Source: Rotaria sp. Silwood1
Lineage: Eukaryota > Rotifera > Eurotatoria > Philodinida > Philodinidae
Assembly (NCBI GenBank): GCA_905250075.1
Contig: CAJNOP010000001.1
Location: forward strand, 338,553-402,552
Reading direction: 5' to 3'
DNA: 64,000 nt
Part shown: one piece after another, positions 11,273-25,063 of the stretch
Position numbering within the stretch: the stretch's first letter is position 1
Layout: every line of letters begins with the position of its first letter
The notes under the pieces: generated by a model
What the model was told of the DNA's origin: nothing
The model's database searches: none
The model's input: the letters and a program-made list of their open reading frames with translations, nothing else
Position numbers and translations under genes: made by a program

Positions 11273-14200
11273 TATCGTCTTTTTTTTTCTCTTTTTTTCT
11301 TTTTGTATAAATAACGTAATTTTATCAAATTAAAGAAAAAAAAAGAAACATAATTCTTTAATCTCTTCTACTTTGTTGATAAATACATGAATAAGATAAC
11401 AATATTGATTTGTAATATACTCTTGATATTATCAACGAACAGCATACTGAAGAAAGAAAAACAATATATCTTGAGATATTTTAGAAGAATAATCAGTCAA
11501 AAAAAATGTTATATACCAGATCGAATTGGGAATGTCTTCGTAACTCAATAGGAGTCTTCATAAGCTAAAATACTATAGACAACAAGAGATATAGAATCTA
11601 TCCCCTCTTGATCGCGTATATGCATATGCTCAATATTGTTGTTATTGTTTTATCTTCTTTTTTCTTCTTCTTCTCATTCACCAGGGGTATACAGATTAGG
11701 TCGCATACAGGCATACAGATTTAATTGAGAGAAGAAACGCGATCGCTTTTGTTCCATACATCGACCATCGTGCACAAAGTGTCTTGTGATAAGAGCAACA
11801 CTTTTTCTCTATCTAGCTTTCTCCCTCTCTCTCTCTCTCCCATTGCCATTATGTCATTCATTGACAGACAGCTAATGAGTGCGTACAGATATATCGAATG
11901 ATGGTTATATGTTTGTGGCTACGAGTTGAATGGATTGCCATTGTGCACGCGCGAATTTGAGTGACACAAATTAGTATACAACTGTTAAAAGAAAAGAAAT
12001 GGATAATATTATATATATTTATATAGATAGATAGATAGATATATACACATATCTATAAATGTACGTATAAGCGCAACTGTTCAAAGGAAATCTGGTGTCG
12101 CTGTCAAGTTATCCTACTTGTATGATCATCACACATAGACATATGTGCGCCAATCTTCATCCCATTCATCTATCTTAGTTTAAAATAACATTTATAATAT
12201 TTCTTCTTTCGCACAAGGATATAGATCATTTGTCCTGTTGATCTCTCATCGAAATGTGCGACACGATAACAATTATGGGAAAAATGATGGAGGCGAACTA
12301 GCATGTAATATAATCTTTTTCTCAATTGATGTGCATGCTTGTCCATATAATAAAGAGACCGATGACAACGTTAGGTACCTTATTTCTCTTGACATTCTTT
12401 TCTTTTTTATGTGCCTATAGAAATAAATATGCACTTATGATTTGATCATCAACGTTTATACATACATCAGCTAAATATGACGACAATGACGATGACCGAT
12501 TTTCAAGAGATCGAATTGCACAAGAATAAGTGCCGCCAGGAATATTTCAACTAGCATATAACATCCTGCATCGCAATGATGGTAGTATGCATATAGCCTC
12601 AAGGCCATTGGCACCGCTTTCTGTTTTCTGCTGTCTTTACTGTACAATGAGATAACAAGAAGAGAGAGAAAAAAAGAATTCACGATGGCATGAAGGATAA
12701 GACAAGCCGAAATATGCCTTCAAGAAGATCTGTAATCGATAGTATGGATGAGAGCAGCACTTGTTCTCTCTCTCTCGTTCTGCTCTATCGTTGCAGTCGA
12801 TAGCTTAGCTAGTATCCGACAATAGATGATTGTATATAGAAGAGTGTTTATCGATTGGCATACTAAGTAAACACACCAATTCGATCTTTCATTGTATAAA
12901 ACACATATGGGCAAGGATTTGACAGAACTTTCTTTTTTTTTTCTTTCTTTGTTGTATTTTCACATAAACTTTCATATTGTCTCAACGACGTGACAACTGT
13001 CAATTTGAGGATGAAAAAGAGGAGAAAAGAATTCGAGCAAAAGTAACAGCTGTGGTGGTACCGGTAACGATAGTATCCTATTACTACTACGGAAGATGCA
13101 ATCGAGCGCCAGTGCGAGAATATATGAATAGAACAAAGACTGTCGCTTGAAGTATCGCATAAGATGGACAAGAGTAGTAGCAGCAGCCGAGTCGTTTGAC
13201 TTTGCTAAATAGAGTCAATTGTCAACTATACATATACAGATGGAATAACTCATAAGTCTAATCATTTAGAGTTTTGTCTGTTTTTGAGGTAAGACAATCA
13301 TGCACATCGATCGTCAAATGATGCTCTTTCGCTCCTTTGCTCCCTTCTCCCTCTCTTCTCTTACACTGTTTGTTTCCTTCTTTTCTTGACTTCTATCTCT
13401 CTCTCTCTCCCTCGCTCGAATGACAACAATCATCATCAGTGCTCTCGCTCTCTCTATATATATCTAGTATAAAGAGCTATGAAAAAAACTCTGTGATCAT
13501 AGTAGCATTTTGTCGTTGTGCTGCTCCTTCTTCACTTTCATCCGCCTGCTATCGCTTTTGTGTACATTTAGTTGACAGCAACAAAACAGCAGCCGTCGTC
13601 GTCGTCGTCGTTTCCGGGCCGATGATAATAGGTAATTAGGCGCTATTGTTTTTATACCATTATTCATCTCTCTTGCACCCTTTCTCTTTAACACATACAC
13701 ACACACACTCTCCCACTGACACTGTTGCTCTTTTGCCAATTGCATACAGCGATGATGATTAGAAATATGGCAATACAAGAAGAATAACTATTGTTCTAGT
13801 TCGCATATAAGATAAGACATCTATAAAAATGTAGAACACATATATTACAAGAGAATAGGAAAAAAAGAAAGACCTAAATGTAGGCAAAATGTACATAATA
13901 TCCTTGTTTTTATCGATTTGATAATAAATACAATTATTGTTCTTAAATACTAGCATTTCATTATCGTTTAGATCGAGTTGCCAATTAAGTAGAAATAATA
14001 ATCCCTTTTTGTTTCTCATTTTCAAGTGTTGTCTTTGTTTTCTGGTGGATCTAATTGAGAGATCATCTCGAATTCTTTTTTTTCTTTTTAGTTATCTGAT
14101 TCTTTACCAAGAAAGGTGTTCGTCAAATACATTAGCTATCTCTTGAATTTTGTTGTCTATACTAATGACACTTTCCATGTCATTTGTTGCTTTTGTATAT

Positions 14201-15103
14201 TCTGTGTAAAGATGATAACAGGTCGTTATTTCTTTTCTTCTTCATCTTAGTTTCTTTTCTTCTTGTCTCTTGTTCTTTTTCATTATTATCATCAACATTA
14301 TCGTCATAAATGATGGTGGTAATGGAAATTTCTAGTGAAAGTAATATTGCCGAAAATAAGGTCAACTTACAATTCCCTGCTATACTATATGTATTGAATT
14401 GCCTAATGGACAGAAATTTAGATTGTCTTCTATCATTCTCACAATTGTCTCCTGCCGTTGGACTACAATGGCATTAGCAAGCAGTTAGACAGTTGATTTT
14501 TTTTTTGTATGAATACACGATAGCTTGTTTGCTTGCGTACTTGCAAACTTTAATGCGTATCAATAAGCTTAGAGTGAGAGTGAGAGAAGGACAAGCAAAC
14601 AGGCGTTGTGCAGATTGTATTACAACAAATACTTAGCAAGAAAAAGAGAGAGATTAGTATACAGAATATTCGTAACAATAACAGAACAGAAATATTATTG
14701 CTGATTCTGATAGAAGTAGTTTTGTATAGTAAACGTAGCTGCAGCGAAATCAGACTCGGTAACAATATCTTTCACTCTCTCTCTCACACATATACAAGTT
14801 TGTGTGCATTCAAACAAATATTATGATCTGTAACTGATGTCACTGACGATGACGATCGACGATGATGGATGAATGGGCGGCGTGTATTGATGAAATCACT
14901 TTCATTTTTCAGGCACGTACTACACCGATAAACAATGGGAAGGAGAGAGAGAGAGTATGTGTATGTGAGAAAGAAAACCAAAAGTAAGGGGGCGAGACAT
15001 ATATACATGCACAATTCTCGTTCTCGTAACAACGCTAGCGAATTTATGGGCATGTGTGCATGGTTAATGAATGAGACGTGTGAGGACTATCAAAATTAAC
15101 GCA

Positions 15104-15126
15104 AATATATATATATATATATATAT
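15104..15126. repeat. (AT)n microsatellite
   Basis: Uninterrupted AT dinucleotides, one of several in the non-coding stretch. Confidence 0.85.
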
Positions 15127-17040
15127 CTAGTGATAGATTTACTATATTATACAAGGCCTTTTGTTGTAACAAGATCATGCGTCCGATGGGATATAATGTT
15201 GCCGAACCGATGTATTTGTGAGTTCGTGCATGTCCTACTAGGCCTTATTGTATATATTTTTTAAAGTAATTTGAAATGCAAGACATCAAAAATGAGAAAA
15301 AGAAAAATTCTCAGTTCATTGATGATAGTGATTAGATCTCTCTAAGGTGTCATGCATTCGCGCTTATATAGCCACGCCCGATTGCCATCATTCGTCTTTG
15401 CTTCAATAAGAATAACATGTACTTGTTGTTTTTGTTGTTGTGGTCGATGTTGTTGTTATTTTTTTTTTCTTCTTTAACGATTAATCTTCCGTAAGCTTAC
15501 TGACAGAAAATAAGAAGAAAAAAACCTAGTTAACAAATAAAGAATAACTCGCTTTACTGTAATCTTCTCTTGGATTGACTGACTAAAAACATCATCTTTC
15601 TATATAGATTTCTTGACATTCATCTAGAATCGATACTCTATATATTTATATGAGATAACCGATAGGCTATATATATATTCTTATAGATACATGTATGGAT
15701 ATATGTATAGGTCCATTGTGTTCTTACTTGTCAACAGTATGCACACCGTTATATACTCTAGTATCGGTCAAAAGAAGAAACTAGTCAGTTCATGACGAAG
15801 ACAAAGATATATTGTCTCTGTTGTCGTTGTTTATTAATGGTATGCTGGAATAACATACAAGCAGTATATGATTGATCATGATGGCATAGTTGAAATGTTG
15901 AAGAGATAGATGATGATTCTATACATCCACATAGTTCGATACGTATCTATCACACAGTTGTCTTTTATTATTTGTTTAAAGGAGGAGATCATACTTTTTG
16001 TCTATATATACACATCTAGACATTGGCATTTGACCTTTGAAAGCTTGTTGTTGAAAGATGACGATATAAATTTTTTTTTGTTTGAAAAATCAGAATTTCT
16101 TTTTTCTTCTTCGTCTTCATAAAAGCATACTACTACTCATTTATGACGATTAATGTTGCGATCATGTCAACAGAACCTTTTACCATCTCTATATTGTTGT
16201 TCTTGTAATAAATGTATGCAACAAGCCAACATCAACAATGTTTCACACTCATTTTGACTGTTACAGCTACTATATGTTCTCGTTGTTGGGCTTCGCATTG
16301 TATCGTCATACTGTGCACATACACATATAAACTAAGGCTTCTCTATAGCACAAAAAAAAGGTCAATACCATTTTATTACTCATACGACAAATGCTAATTT
16401 TCTTCTGATTCAAACATATATTGAAGCAGGTAAATGCTTCTTGTTTTGTTTCTTTTGATATAGGTTTTTTTCTTTATTATAAACTTCGTTGTATTATATT
16501 TAGTATCTGTAAATGATGATATATCAACAATAGATTTCTTCTCTTTCGACTTCTTCTGTTATAGACGCTTATGCCTAACTTGTCTATCGTTATCGTCGAC
16601 ACAAAGAAAGAGTCGAGGCGAAAATCTTTACCAGTAATTAACTCATCAACACGTCTTTGTTTTCTTTTTTTTTCTCTTCTTGTCTTTATTTGCTGTGCCT
16701 GCTTGCCTCTGTCCATCACCGCCCTGTATTGTATTGTCCTTGTGCAAACGGGTGAAAGTATTCATATCATTGCCAGCTACAATCAACCAGGCAAAGAAAA
16801 AAAATTAGCACTATGTCATCAACAGCAGGCGTTCTGACGTGTATGTTTTAGAAGAGGTTAGAATACAATACCATCCAAACAAGATTATTGTAACGGTAGT
16901 CTGTGTCTGTTTGTTCTGAAAACCGCTTCGAGCTAGTGTTTATAATCGCTTATTCGCTCTTTCTCAATTATTCGTTTGTGCACATTCGTTTGCCTTGAGA
17001 TCGTAATGCATAACGAGCAGTTCCATTCATTCGTACAATT

Positions 17041-17069
17041 CATTCATTCATTCATTCATTCATTCATTC
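17041..17069. repeat. (ATTC)n microsatellite
   Basis: Seven tandem CATT/ATTC tetramers. Confidence 0.9.
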
Positions 17070-18403
17070 TTCCAACAAGGGACAATGCATACATGCTACC
17101 TTCGGCATACACACACACGATATTGTACAATTGCGTACCTCCTTCTTCTTCTTTTTTCTTCTCTCTTTTATTCCTTCTTTTTTTCTCTTACTCGTATGTG
17201 TGCTCTATTGTCGTTGAAAATCTTTTCAAAACGCGTATATATATACTGCAAGTACACACACACATACCAATATTGTCACATCTACTTATGTGTCTATAAT
17301 TTTCTACCACCTTTTTTTTCTTAAGCGTTTATCTCGGTTTATTCATGGTGTTATATACAATCTCTTTTTTTTCTTCTCTTTTATTGTCCATATTTCATGA
17401 CAGGTAAAACAACTAAGACCTTTTTTTATAGAAATACTTCGTTTTTTTTCTTTTCGAATGTTTAACATAAAAAGTAATAATAGTTTTTTTTTTTTCTTTT
17501 GAAACAAAAGAAAGTTTGTCTTATTTATATCATGAGAGTCGAATTAAAATGCTTATAGACATACATAATCTTTCTTTCACTTAAATATATAACAACAACA
17601 ACATCATCGTCATTTTCGCTTTGTCCTCTCTTTTGCTTTCTTTCTTACTTTGGCTATGTTTATTATTGAATTTCTTTGAGTGGAAGGCAAGCGACAAGAA
17701 AGAAGAAAAAAAAATTAAATATTAGACGATGACGAGAAGCGAAACAATGGGTGCTCCCTATGTTATGGCACAGCACGCGTGTGCACGTCTGTCTTCAACT
17801 CAGCGGATAATGACATGATGTTGGACAATTGACAATGGAACAAGAAGGCGAGTGAGAAGAGAGGCGAGAGAGAAAACCTGTGAGGTTTTTGTTGCATGCA
17901 CGCATTATTCAAAAAAAAATATATATATATAAGAAAAGAGGAAACGAAGAAGAAGAAAAAGACGATGAAGAAGAAAGAAGATGCGCCGAAAGAGTACTAC
18001 CACTAGTAGAGAGAGAGAGGGAAGAAAATCACTGATGTTGATGGTAATAATAAAAGATCTGTTACTGTGACAAGAAGGCAGGTATGTTGATTCTCTTTCT
18101 TGTTTCCTCTTATTCCTTATTAGAAGTTATTCGACAATTGACATATTTTCATTCATGTGTACATCCTTGAGGTTGTCAAGTTTTTACACTGACTATTGAT
18201 CAGTTAAAAAAAACGAAACAAGGATGAAACAGTGATGTACAAATTAGAGTAGTGAAGATCGACTAAAAGTGATTGTTACATATACTCGAAAAATGCACAT
18301 ATGTTGTCTATTCATTGTAACGAATAAATAAAATCGGTAACAATGTTGGTGACGGCTGTTTATTCCGGCTGTCTTTTCAGTAAAAATTACTTTTCTTCTT
18401 TTG

Positions 18404-18429
18404 CTCTCTCTCTCTCTCTCTCTCTCTCT
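18404..18429. repeat. (CT)n microsatellite
   Basis: Uninterrupted CT dinucleotides, 26 bases. Confidence 0.9.
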
Positions 18430-19974
18430 TTATATTTCTCTCCATGACACCTGATGACAAGAGAGGTTTAATAATGGCATTGCTCGACAGACGGATGAAG
18501 AGAAGATCGTTGTCTTTCTATTGTTCGTGTTATGCCAAGTCGGAAAAAGAAAAAGAAAAAGAAGAAAAAAAAGAAGAAGAATAAGGTATCTTTCTTCAAC
18601 TTGAAAAGAAGATGAAAGAAACAATACGAGCGGCATCATCATAGTCTGTCAGGCGATTTTTACTTGAATGCTAGGGCTTATATGTATGTGCGCGAATGAA
18701 AGAATGAGTGAGTAGTGCAGTTTATCAATCATGAGTATGTTTTATGTACAAAATCAGTTTGTATGCATATTGTGCATAGAGCAGCGATGATGTGCATTGT
18801 GTTCGGTATATGTATATGCATACACTACGGTGCAATTGAATATAGATGATGTGAAGTCGAGCGTAAAAAGGGAAGACAGACAGAGAGAAAAAGAGAAGAG
18901 TGTATTGTGTCAGCAGCGGTAAAGAACAAGTCTTGCGCGTCATCGTCGTATTGCGCGCTCGACACACACTCCGAACAATAGATTCTTAATAGAAAAGAAA
19001 GGAGAGAGGGAAAAAACGACTACTCACATACACATAATCACAGTACCTAGGTGTATCCACCATCACTTCTACATGCATAACTGCTATTAGTGGTAATAAT
19101 TTTTCTTTGTGCACTCGATTGACATTCGATTCGTACAGCAACAACAACAACAACAAAAGTAAAGCGTAAGAAATAGAAAAAAAAAGCAAAATTATTTCTC
19201 AGCGACAATAACAAACGGACACACATATATAATATTCAATCATCCATTTATTTTACTAGGCAAGAGGCAAATACAAAAGACGTTGTATAACAAGGTAAGC
19301 AACTATAGTCTTGTTATCGTATTGAAAGGATTTATGTCTTGACGAATCGAGATGTTCATATTAAATAGTATATACATATATATATCTAATTGTTACTTAT
19401 GTTTAGTTCTCTGTTGTTTTTTGTTCTAAATGCCTATGTGTGCATATATATATATATATATATGTTTGAACATATCATTAGTGGAAGAACGAGAAGAACA
19501 AATTTCATCAATCAAAAATATAAAAGAAAAAACAGTAACATATAACTATTACTATACTATTACTAGTCATAAAAACAATGGGTTGCGATTGTATGTATGT
19601 ATGTATGTGTGTGTGTGTGACAATATCAATTATGTGAATGAAACTAAAATCCGGGTAGGATGGAATAAGAAAGAAGAGTGTTTTGCGCGCGATAAACATC
19701 CGCCGTTTAAACGACGAAATAAGAAAATGTGACATTTTTCATCCGTCTTGGACGGCTTTCACACCCCATTAGCTTCTACCCTGTTGCCTTGTCATTCTCA
19801 CAGATAGACATACAGGTAATGAATAGAGAGAAGAAAAAAAGGCTCTTGTTTATTGAATATCTAAAAGACACGACATACACACATACATATTACTTATCGT
19901 GTTCGATCGTTTGTTCTGTTTCTTTACTCTCGTTCTTTTTTCTTTCTCATACACCTACACATAATTGCAACAAC

Positions 19975-19975
<1 letters not shown>

Positions 19976-20007
<32 letters not shown>
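19976..20007. repeat. (TTA)n microsatellite
   Basis: About ten tandem ATT/TTA triplets. Confidence 0.9.
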
Positions 20008-20283
20008 TTTAGTCTTTCTTTTTTTTTCTTTCTATCCTTTGGCGAGTGATGTTGTTCACATAAGGTTTCACTTCCCGTGTAAATAATCAATAGTCATTGT
20101 CAGTACCATATATAAATATATATATATAAGCCAAACGAGTATTAAAACGTACATAGAATGTTATTCTTACGGTTGTGCATGTGCACACGCCGAACACTTG
20201 CATGCAATGCAATATATATATTCAATAAAAGTGTGCATTAGAAGTGTGAAGATTTTTTTTGTATGTCCCTCTCTCTCGTTCTC

Positions 20284-20286
<3 letters not shown>

Positions 20287-20319
<33 letters not shown>
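20287..20319. repeat. (CT)n microsatellite
   Basis: Uninterrupted CT dinucleotides over 33 bases, the longest dinucleotide run noticed in the window. Confidence 0.9.
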
Positions 20320-20322
<3 letters not shown>

Positions 20323-21768
20323 TCTCTCTTTCTTTACTCGCTTGACTAGATTTGTTTCACTTGATCAGCCTCATATTGTGTCAAGCAACTCGAAGGGAGG
20401 AAAAAGAGAAAAAAGAAGATCAATAATAGTCCTAAGTCGACTTTTTTTTTCCTGTCAACTATATCGGTGGACACAGGTAATTAGCGAAAGAGAGAGAGAA
20501 AAGATTGAAATCGTTTGACAATTATGCCTGTATCTCGTACAACCAAGGCCAATCATGAAAGCGCATACATATATATCTTCATATACAACGCGGATGATGA
20601 TGTTGATGTTGATGATGATGATGATGATTCAATTTTCATATATTCAATATAGATATTTGATCGTTTTCTTTTCTACTTGCTTCGTTATTTTACCTTTGAT
20701 TGTTATTCGTGGACGTTCTTTAACATGTCTATAATCATATTAAATTATTCTATATTCAAACACACGATATATATGAATATATATCGTCATTTTTATTGTC
20801 TCTCCTGTCTTCACGGACTGATCCTTGCTTAGCATAATAACCTAGCGCAATGCCACTTTTTTTTCTTCGTCTTCTTTTTCTACTTACTCTTTAACATGAG
20901 TTAAGAGGAAACAGAGACAAAACGAACACACATAAGATTTTTCTCTTTTCTTCTACTCTCGTTTTATATTAATAAAAGCGGTTCTCACATATTATAAATT
21001 ACCCGTCCGAGCAACCGAACAAATCTTTACCTTCAAATCTATCGATTTCAATTGAGAAGAAAAAGAAAAGAGAGCAATAGTAAGGCTTCATTCATTTTCA
21101 TTCATCAATTGATATAAATGTAGATGAATATATATAAATACACATGTATATATATATATATAAATTATACATGGCAACTATTGCTGTGGCTTTGCATCAA
21201 TGCATTGATGGTAGCATTATCGTTGTTGTTGTCGTCAGTGAAGATCAACATGACACTTGAATGCGCCGATTAACATTGAGCAAAAGAGAAAAGAGTAAAA
21301 GAGATTTTTTCACTAGTTGGTCTCTCTCTCTTTACTCATTTTCCATTGTTCTTTTGTTTCTTACTCTTGTCGTTGAATATGCGTCCAAGAGAAAAAGACT
21401 ATATATGAATGGAACGCGAGCAGATGCCTCTGTTTTCTTTTGTATATATGTGTGCATGTCTTTCTTTATATACGATTTGAGCTACCGCTGCTATCGACAC
21501 GCTTTTTTGCAAGTTGAATTTGATCAATGAACTTGATTCGATGAGGCAGCTATTGTCTTTTCTTTTCTCCCTCTCTCTCTCATTGTCTATCTGTTCTATT
21601 CTTGTTGTTGTTGTCAGTTAATAGTTGGTGTGACGGTTGACTTGAATAGACACAAACATGATGATATAAATAAGCTCGTTTATCTCAATTTTCTCATATC
21701 GAAGACAGTAAAAAAAAAAAAAAGTTTATTTTTTTTAATTTTATTTTTATAGATTATTATATTTATTA

Positions 21769-22597
21769 ATGTCGCTAAAACGTAAGTGTGATTTTGATCA
21801 ATTTGATTCATCTTCATCAACAGCATCATTGTGTACCGGAGATGGATCAACAACAGCATCATCTATAACAACAAAATATATTAAAACTGAACCACTTCTT
21901 CATCGAGTATCATCAAATAATATTTTCTATAACCATAATTCGCCATCCAATGATCATAATGATCGTAAGTTTTTGTATTAATATTTGTCTTTTGCTATTT
22001 TTCATTCGTAATGATATAAAAATACCTACCTATCAATTTTGACAGATGTCAATATCAGTAATAGTTCACCTGTATCAAATACCCAAGAATCACATGGTGA
22101 TCATATTGAATCAAATATTCAAAATAACGAAACAAGCCTACCCACATCACCAACAAACAATAATAATAATAATAATAATGATAATATTAAAATTAGTGAA
22201 CAATATTCAACTAGTATAATACCTTCAAATGAATCTCATTCAGAAATAAAAGAAACACCATCTGATTTAAACCAACCACAACGAAAACGTCGTAAAAATA
22301 TTCCATCATCAAAAATATCTCGACCAGCAACATCATCATCATCATCATCAACAATAATATTAAATAATAATATAAAACTTGAAAAAAATATTCCACAATT
22401 ACCTACAAATCCAATCAAAACAATATCAACAACAAAAACAAATGCAACAATGATATTTAATTTAATACGTTCATTATTAGAAGAAAAACAATTTGATAAT
22501 AATGATGAAAATTTAATATCAACTATTGATTGTCTTATTAATAGTTTACAACATTTACGTGAAAGAATAAACACAAATGAAACGAATACTAATATTC

Positions 22598-22632
<35 letters not shown>

Positions 22633-25063
22633 AAAAATTCTTCATTAAGAAATATTCATAACGATGATACAAGTCCGTTAAATTTATCAAAACCCAAAAT
22701 AAGACATCAAACACGTTTAGCATCAACAAATAGTGATGATATGAGTCCAAGTACAACAACAGTCAGTTCACCATCACCATCAAATCCAACTCTATCATTA
22801 GCATCAACACTTTTTCCTTCACAAGCACTTTTTTATGAGAAACCTTTTTTTCCTCCATTTTCAGGTAAGGTTTCTTTTTATTTTTATTTGAATTCTAAGG
22901 AAAAAAACATCGTTTTTATTTTTGAAACTTTTCATTAAGTTCCTAATATGACTCAAATACAAAATTACTTGAAATTATCAGTTGGATCAGTACTTAATGA
23001 TCCAATAGTATGTTTAAATTAAAATTCTATTATTATTATTATTATTTTGAGTTTTTTTTCTTTATATTTATCTTAAGAATATGAAAAATGGTGAAAATGG
23101 TTCTTCGCGATGTTCATTACCACCTCCATTTGTTGCTGGTAAATTAACAAAAGATACTCAAATTTATTTTTTTATGATTTTATTTCTTTTTGATTAGGTC
23201 TAAATATGTGTACTTTTCCACCGACATCCAATCATCTTTCACATCATACAAATTTACCAACATCATCACACGAAACAGTAAATATGAATAATAATAATAG
23301 CCATCATAATAACAACAACAGTCATCATTATCGCGATTTGTCTGCTGACAAAGATTCGTCATTAGGTGAGTCGAGAGTATTTTTATACTAAAGAAAGAGT
23401 CTTTCATTATTGAAAAAAAGAAACGTAAATCGTCCAACCAAATCACATTCCGATTGAGTCGATTGGTAGTGATACGACGAAAAAAAAACGAAATATAACA
23501 AAAACAACGAAAGAAAGAAGAAAAAAAAAGACACTAGTCGATTATACACATTTCTAAATGAAAGACGAACGAACAAGCAAGAAAGAAAGAAAGGGTTGTT
23601 AATAGAAAAGAAAAGATACAAGGCTGTGATATGCACTCATAATGATGATGAGAATAGTGCTCACATAAACAGACTTGATACTTTCATTAGTTATCATTCT
23701 TTATCTTTTTTCTTTTTAATGGATACTAAGACGAGTAAATATAATTTTTTTTATACATATATTTATATCTATCTATGGTTGAATCGTTCGAATATCGAAT
23801 CTGTTTTTAATTAAATATAAAAACCTTGTTAACCGCGTTAATGAATATTTAATATAAAACCTTGATTTGAAAAAGATTGATAAAACAAATTGAATATTTT
23901 ACTTATATCAATCGATATAATCATCTATTATTTGTTCAAATAAAATATCCAATATACAATTGAAAGAAAATGAAAAAAAAACGAATATATATTTATATAA
24001 ACTGAATCAATAAGTTATGCTAATGAACTGTTTTATTTAAGTGAGTGTTAAATCGAATGACAATTGTTATTAAAATATTGTTCGATGTTCATTGTCAAAG
24101 AATTGAAATTCAATCGTTGAGTTTCAAATAAAGAAGAGCAAATTAATAAAATTTTCATTGATCTAAATTTTATGTCCATCATACAAAAGAATCTGTTATA
24201 TTTAACAATTTAATTACATTGATAAACTTCTCTTTTATAGCTCGTCACATATCAACAAATCGAAAAGAACGAAATCATCATCATCATCATCATTCATCAT
24301 TAAATAGTTTATCAATATTAACAAATACGAATGGAAATAATGAATCAAATTCAACAGGTACAACATCTTCATCATCAGCATCATCTAATGATCATATTAA
24401 ACGACCAATGAATGCATTTATGGTTTGGGCTCGTGAAGAAAGACGAAAAATTTTAAAAGCATGTCCGGATATGCATAATTCAAGTATAAGTAAAATCTTA
24501 GGTGCTCGATGGAAAGCAATGAGTAATGAAGAAAAACAACCATATTATGAAGAACAATCACGTTTAAGTAAAGTTCATATGGAAAAATATCCTGATTATC
24601 GATATAGGTACATTTACTTTTAAACTAAAATATTTGGTTTCTTTTTTTTTCAAATTTAATTTATTATTATATTTTTATTTTGTTAGACCACGACCGAAAC
24701 GGACATGTGTCATCGACGGTAAGAAAATGCGTTGGTAAGTGTTTTGATCTTATCATCTGCTCAATAAATAGTTAAAATATTGAATAAATCTATTTACGAT
24801 TCTTTTTTTTAACAGGTCAGAATATAAACAAATGCTAAAAAACCGAAAACATAGTCCATTTGATGATCAATCATCACCTGATGGAAATCATTATCTAAGT
24901 AAAAATATTTTGTTTCTTGTTCTTTTCTTTTTTTCTTATTATTAACTATAATTATTACTATGTAGGTATAAAAGAAGATGATGATGATGATGTTGTTGAT
25001 GATGATGAATGTAGTACAGATGGTAGTGACAATTCTCAAAAGGCGCTTATTTTTGCTGATTAA
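21769..25063 (+). CDS. soxD: SoxD-group HMG-box transcription factor
   Basis: Nine exons: 21769-21964, 22046-22864, 22940-23007, 23078-23138, 23198-23365, 24241-24607, 24687-24734, 24816-24898, 24966-25063; in phase, 635 aa. The HMG box begins near residue 489 with [17 protein letters not shown], runs through [19 protein letters not shown] and [19 protein letters not shown], and continues into [15 protein letters not shown], the C-terminal extension typical of Sox5/6/13. Near residue 276 is PLNLSKPK, matching the CtBP-type motif kept in vertebrate Sox5/6. The rest of the N-terminal part is Asn/Ser/Thr/His-rich, with a short helical stretch at about 202-235; I do not see the long leucine zipper plus Q-box of vertebrate SoxD. 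The protein ends in an Asp-rich tail. It acts in the nucleus as a DNA-bending regulator (family knowledge). A splice-acceptor-like AG at 21752 precedes the ATG. Confidence 0.93.

Larger units (their letters stand above)
11273..21768. other. 10.5 kb non-coding stretch upstream of SoxD
   Basis: I find no coding exon here on either strand. Short open frames occur but have low-complexity Ser/Phe/Leu or Lys/Arg composition, no splice-compatible partners and no recognisable domain. The sequence differs in texture from the rest of the window: more C and G, many polypyrimidine/polypurine tracts, CA/GT, AT, TTA, ATTC and GAT microsatellites, and scattered non-repetitive islands. The likeliest reading is the regulatory region and long 5' leader of the developmental SoxD gene, possibly with unannotated non-coding exons. 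Confidence 0.55.

Noticed and set aside
11273..21768. Many 60-100 codon open frames on both strands
   Set aside because: They are Ser/Phe/Leu- or Lys/Arg-rich translations of pyrimidine and purine tracts, overlap one another in several frames, and have no splice partners or recognisable domains.
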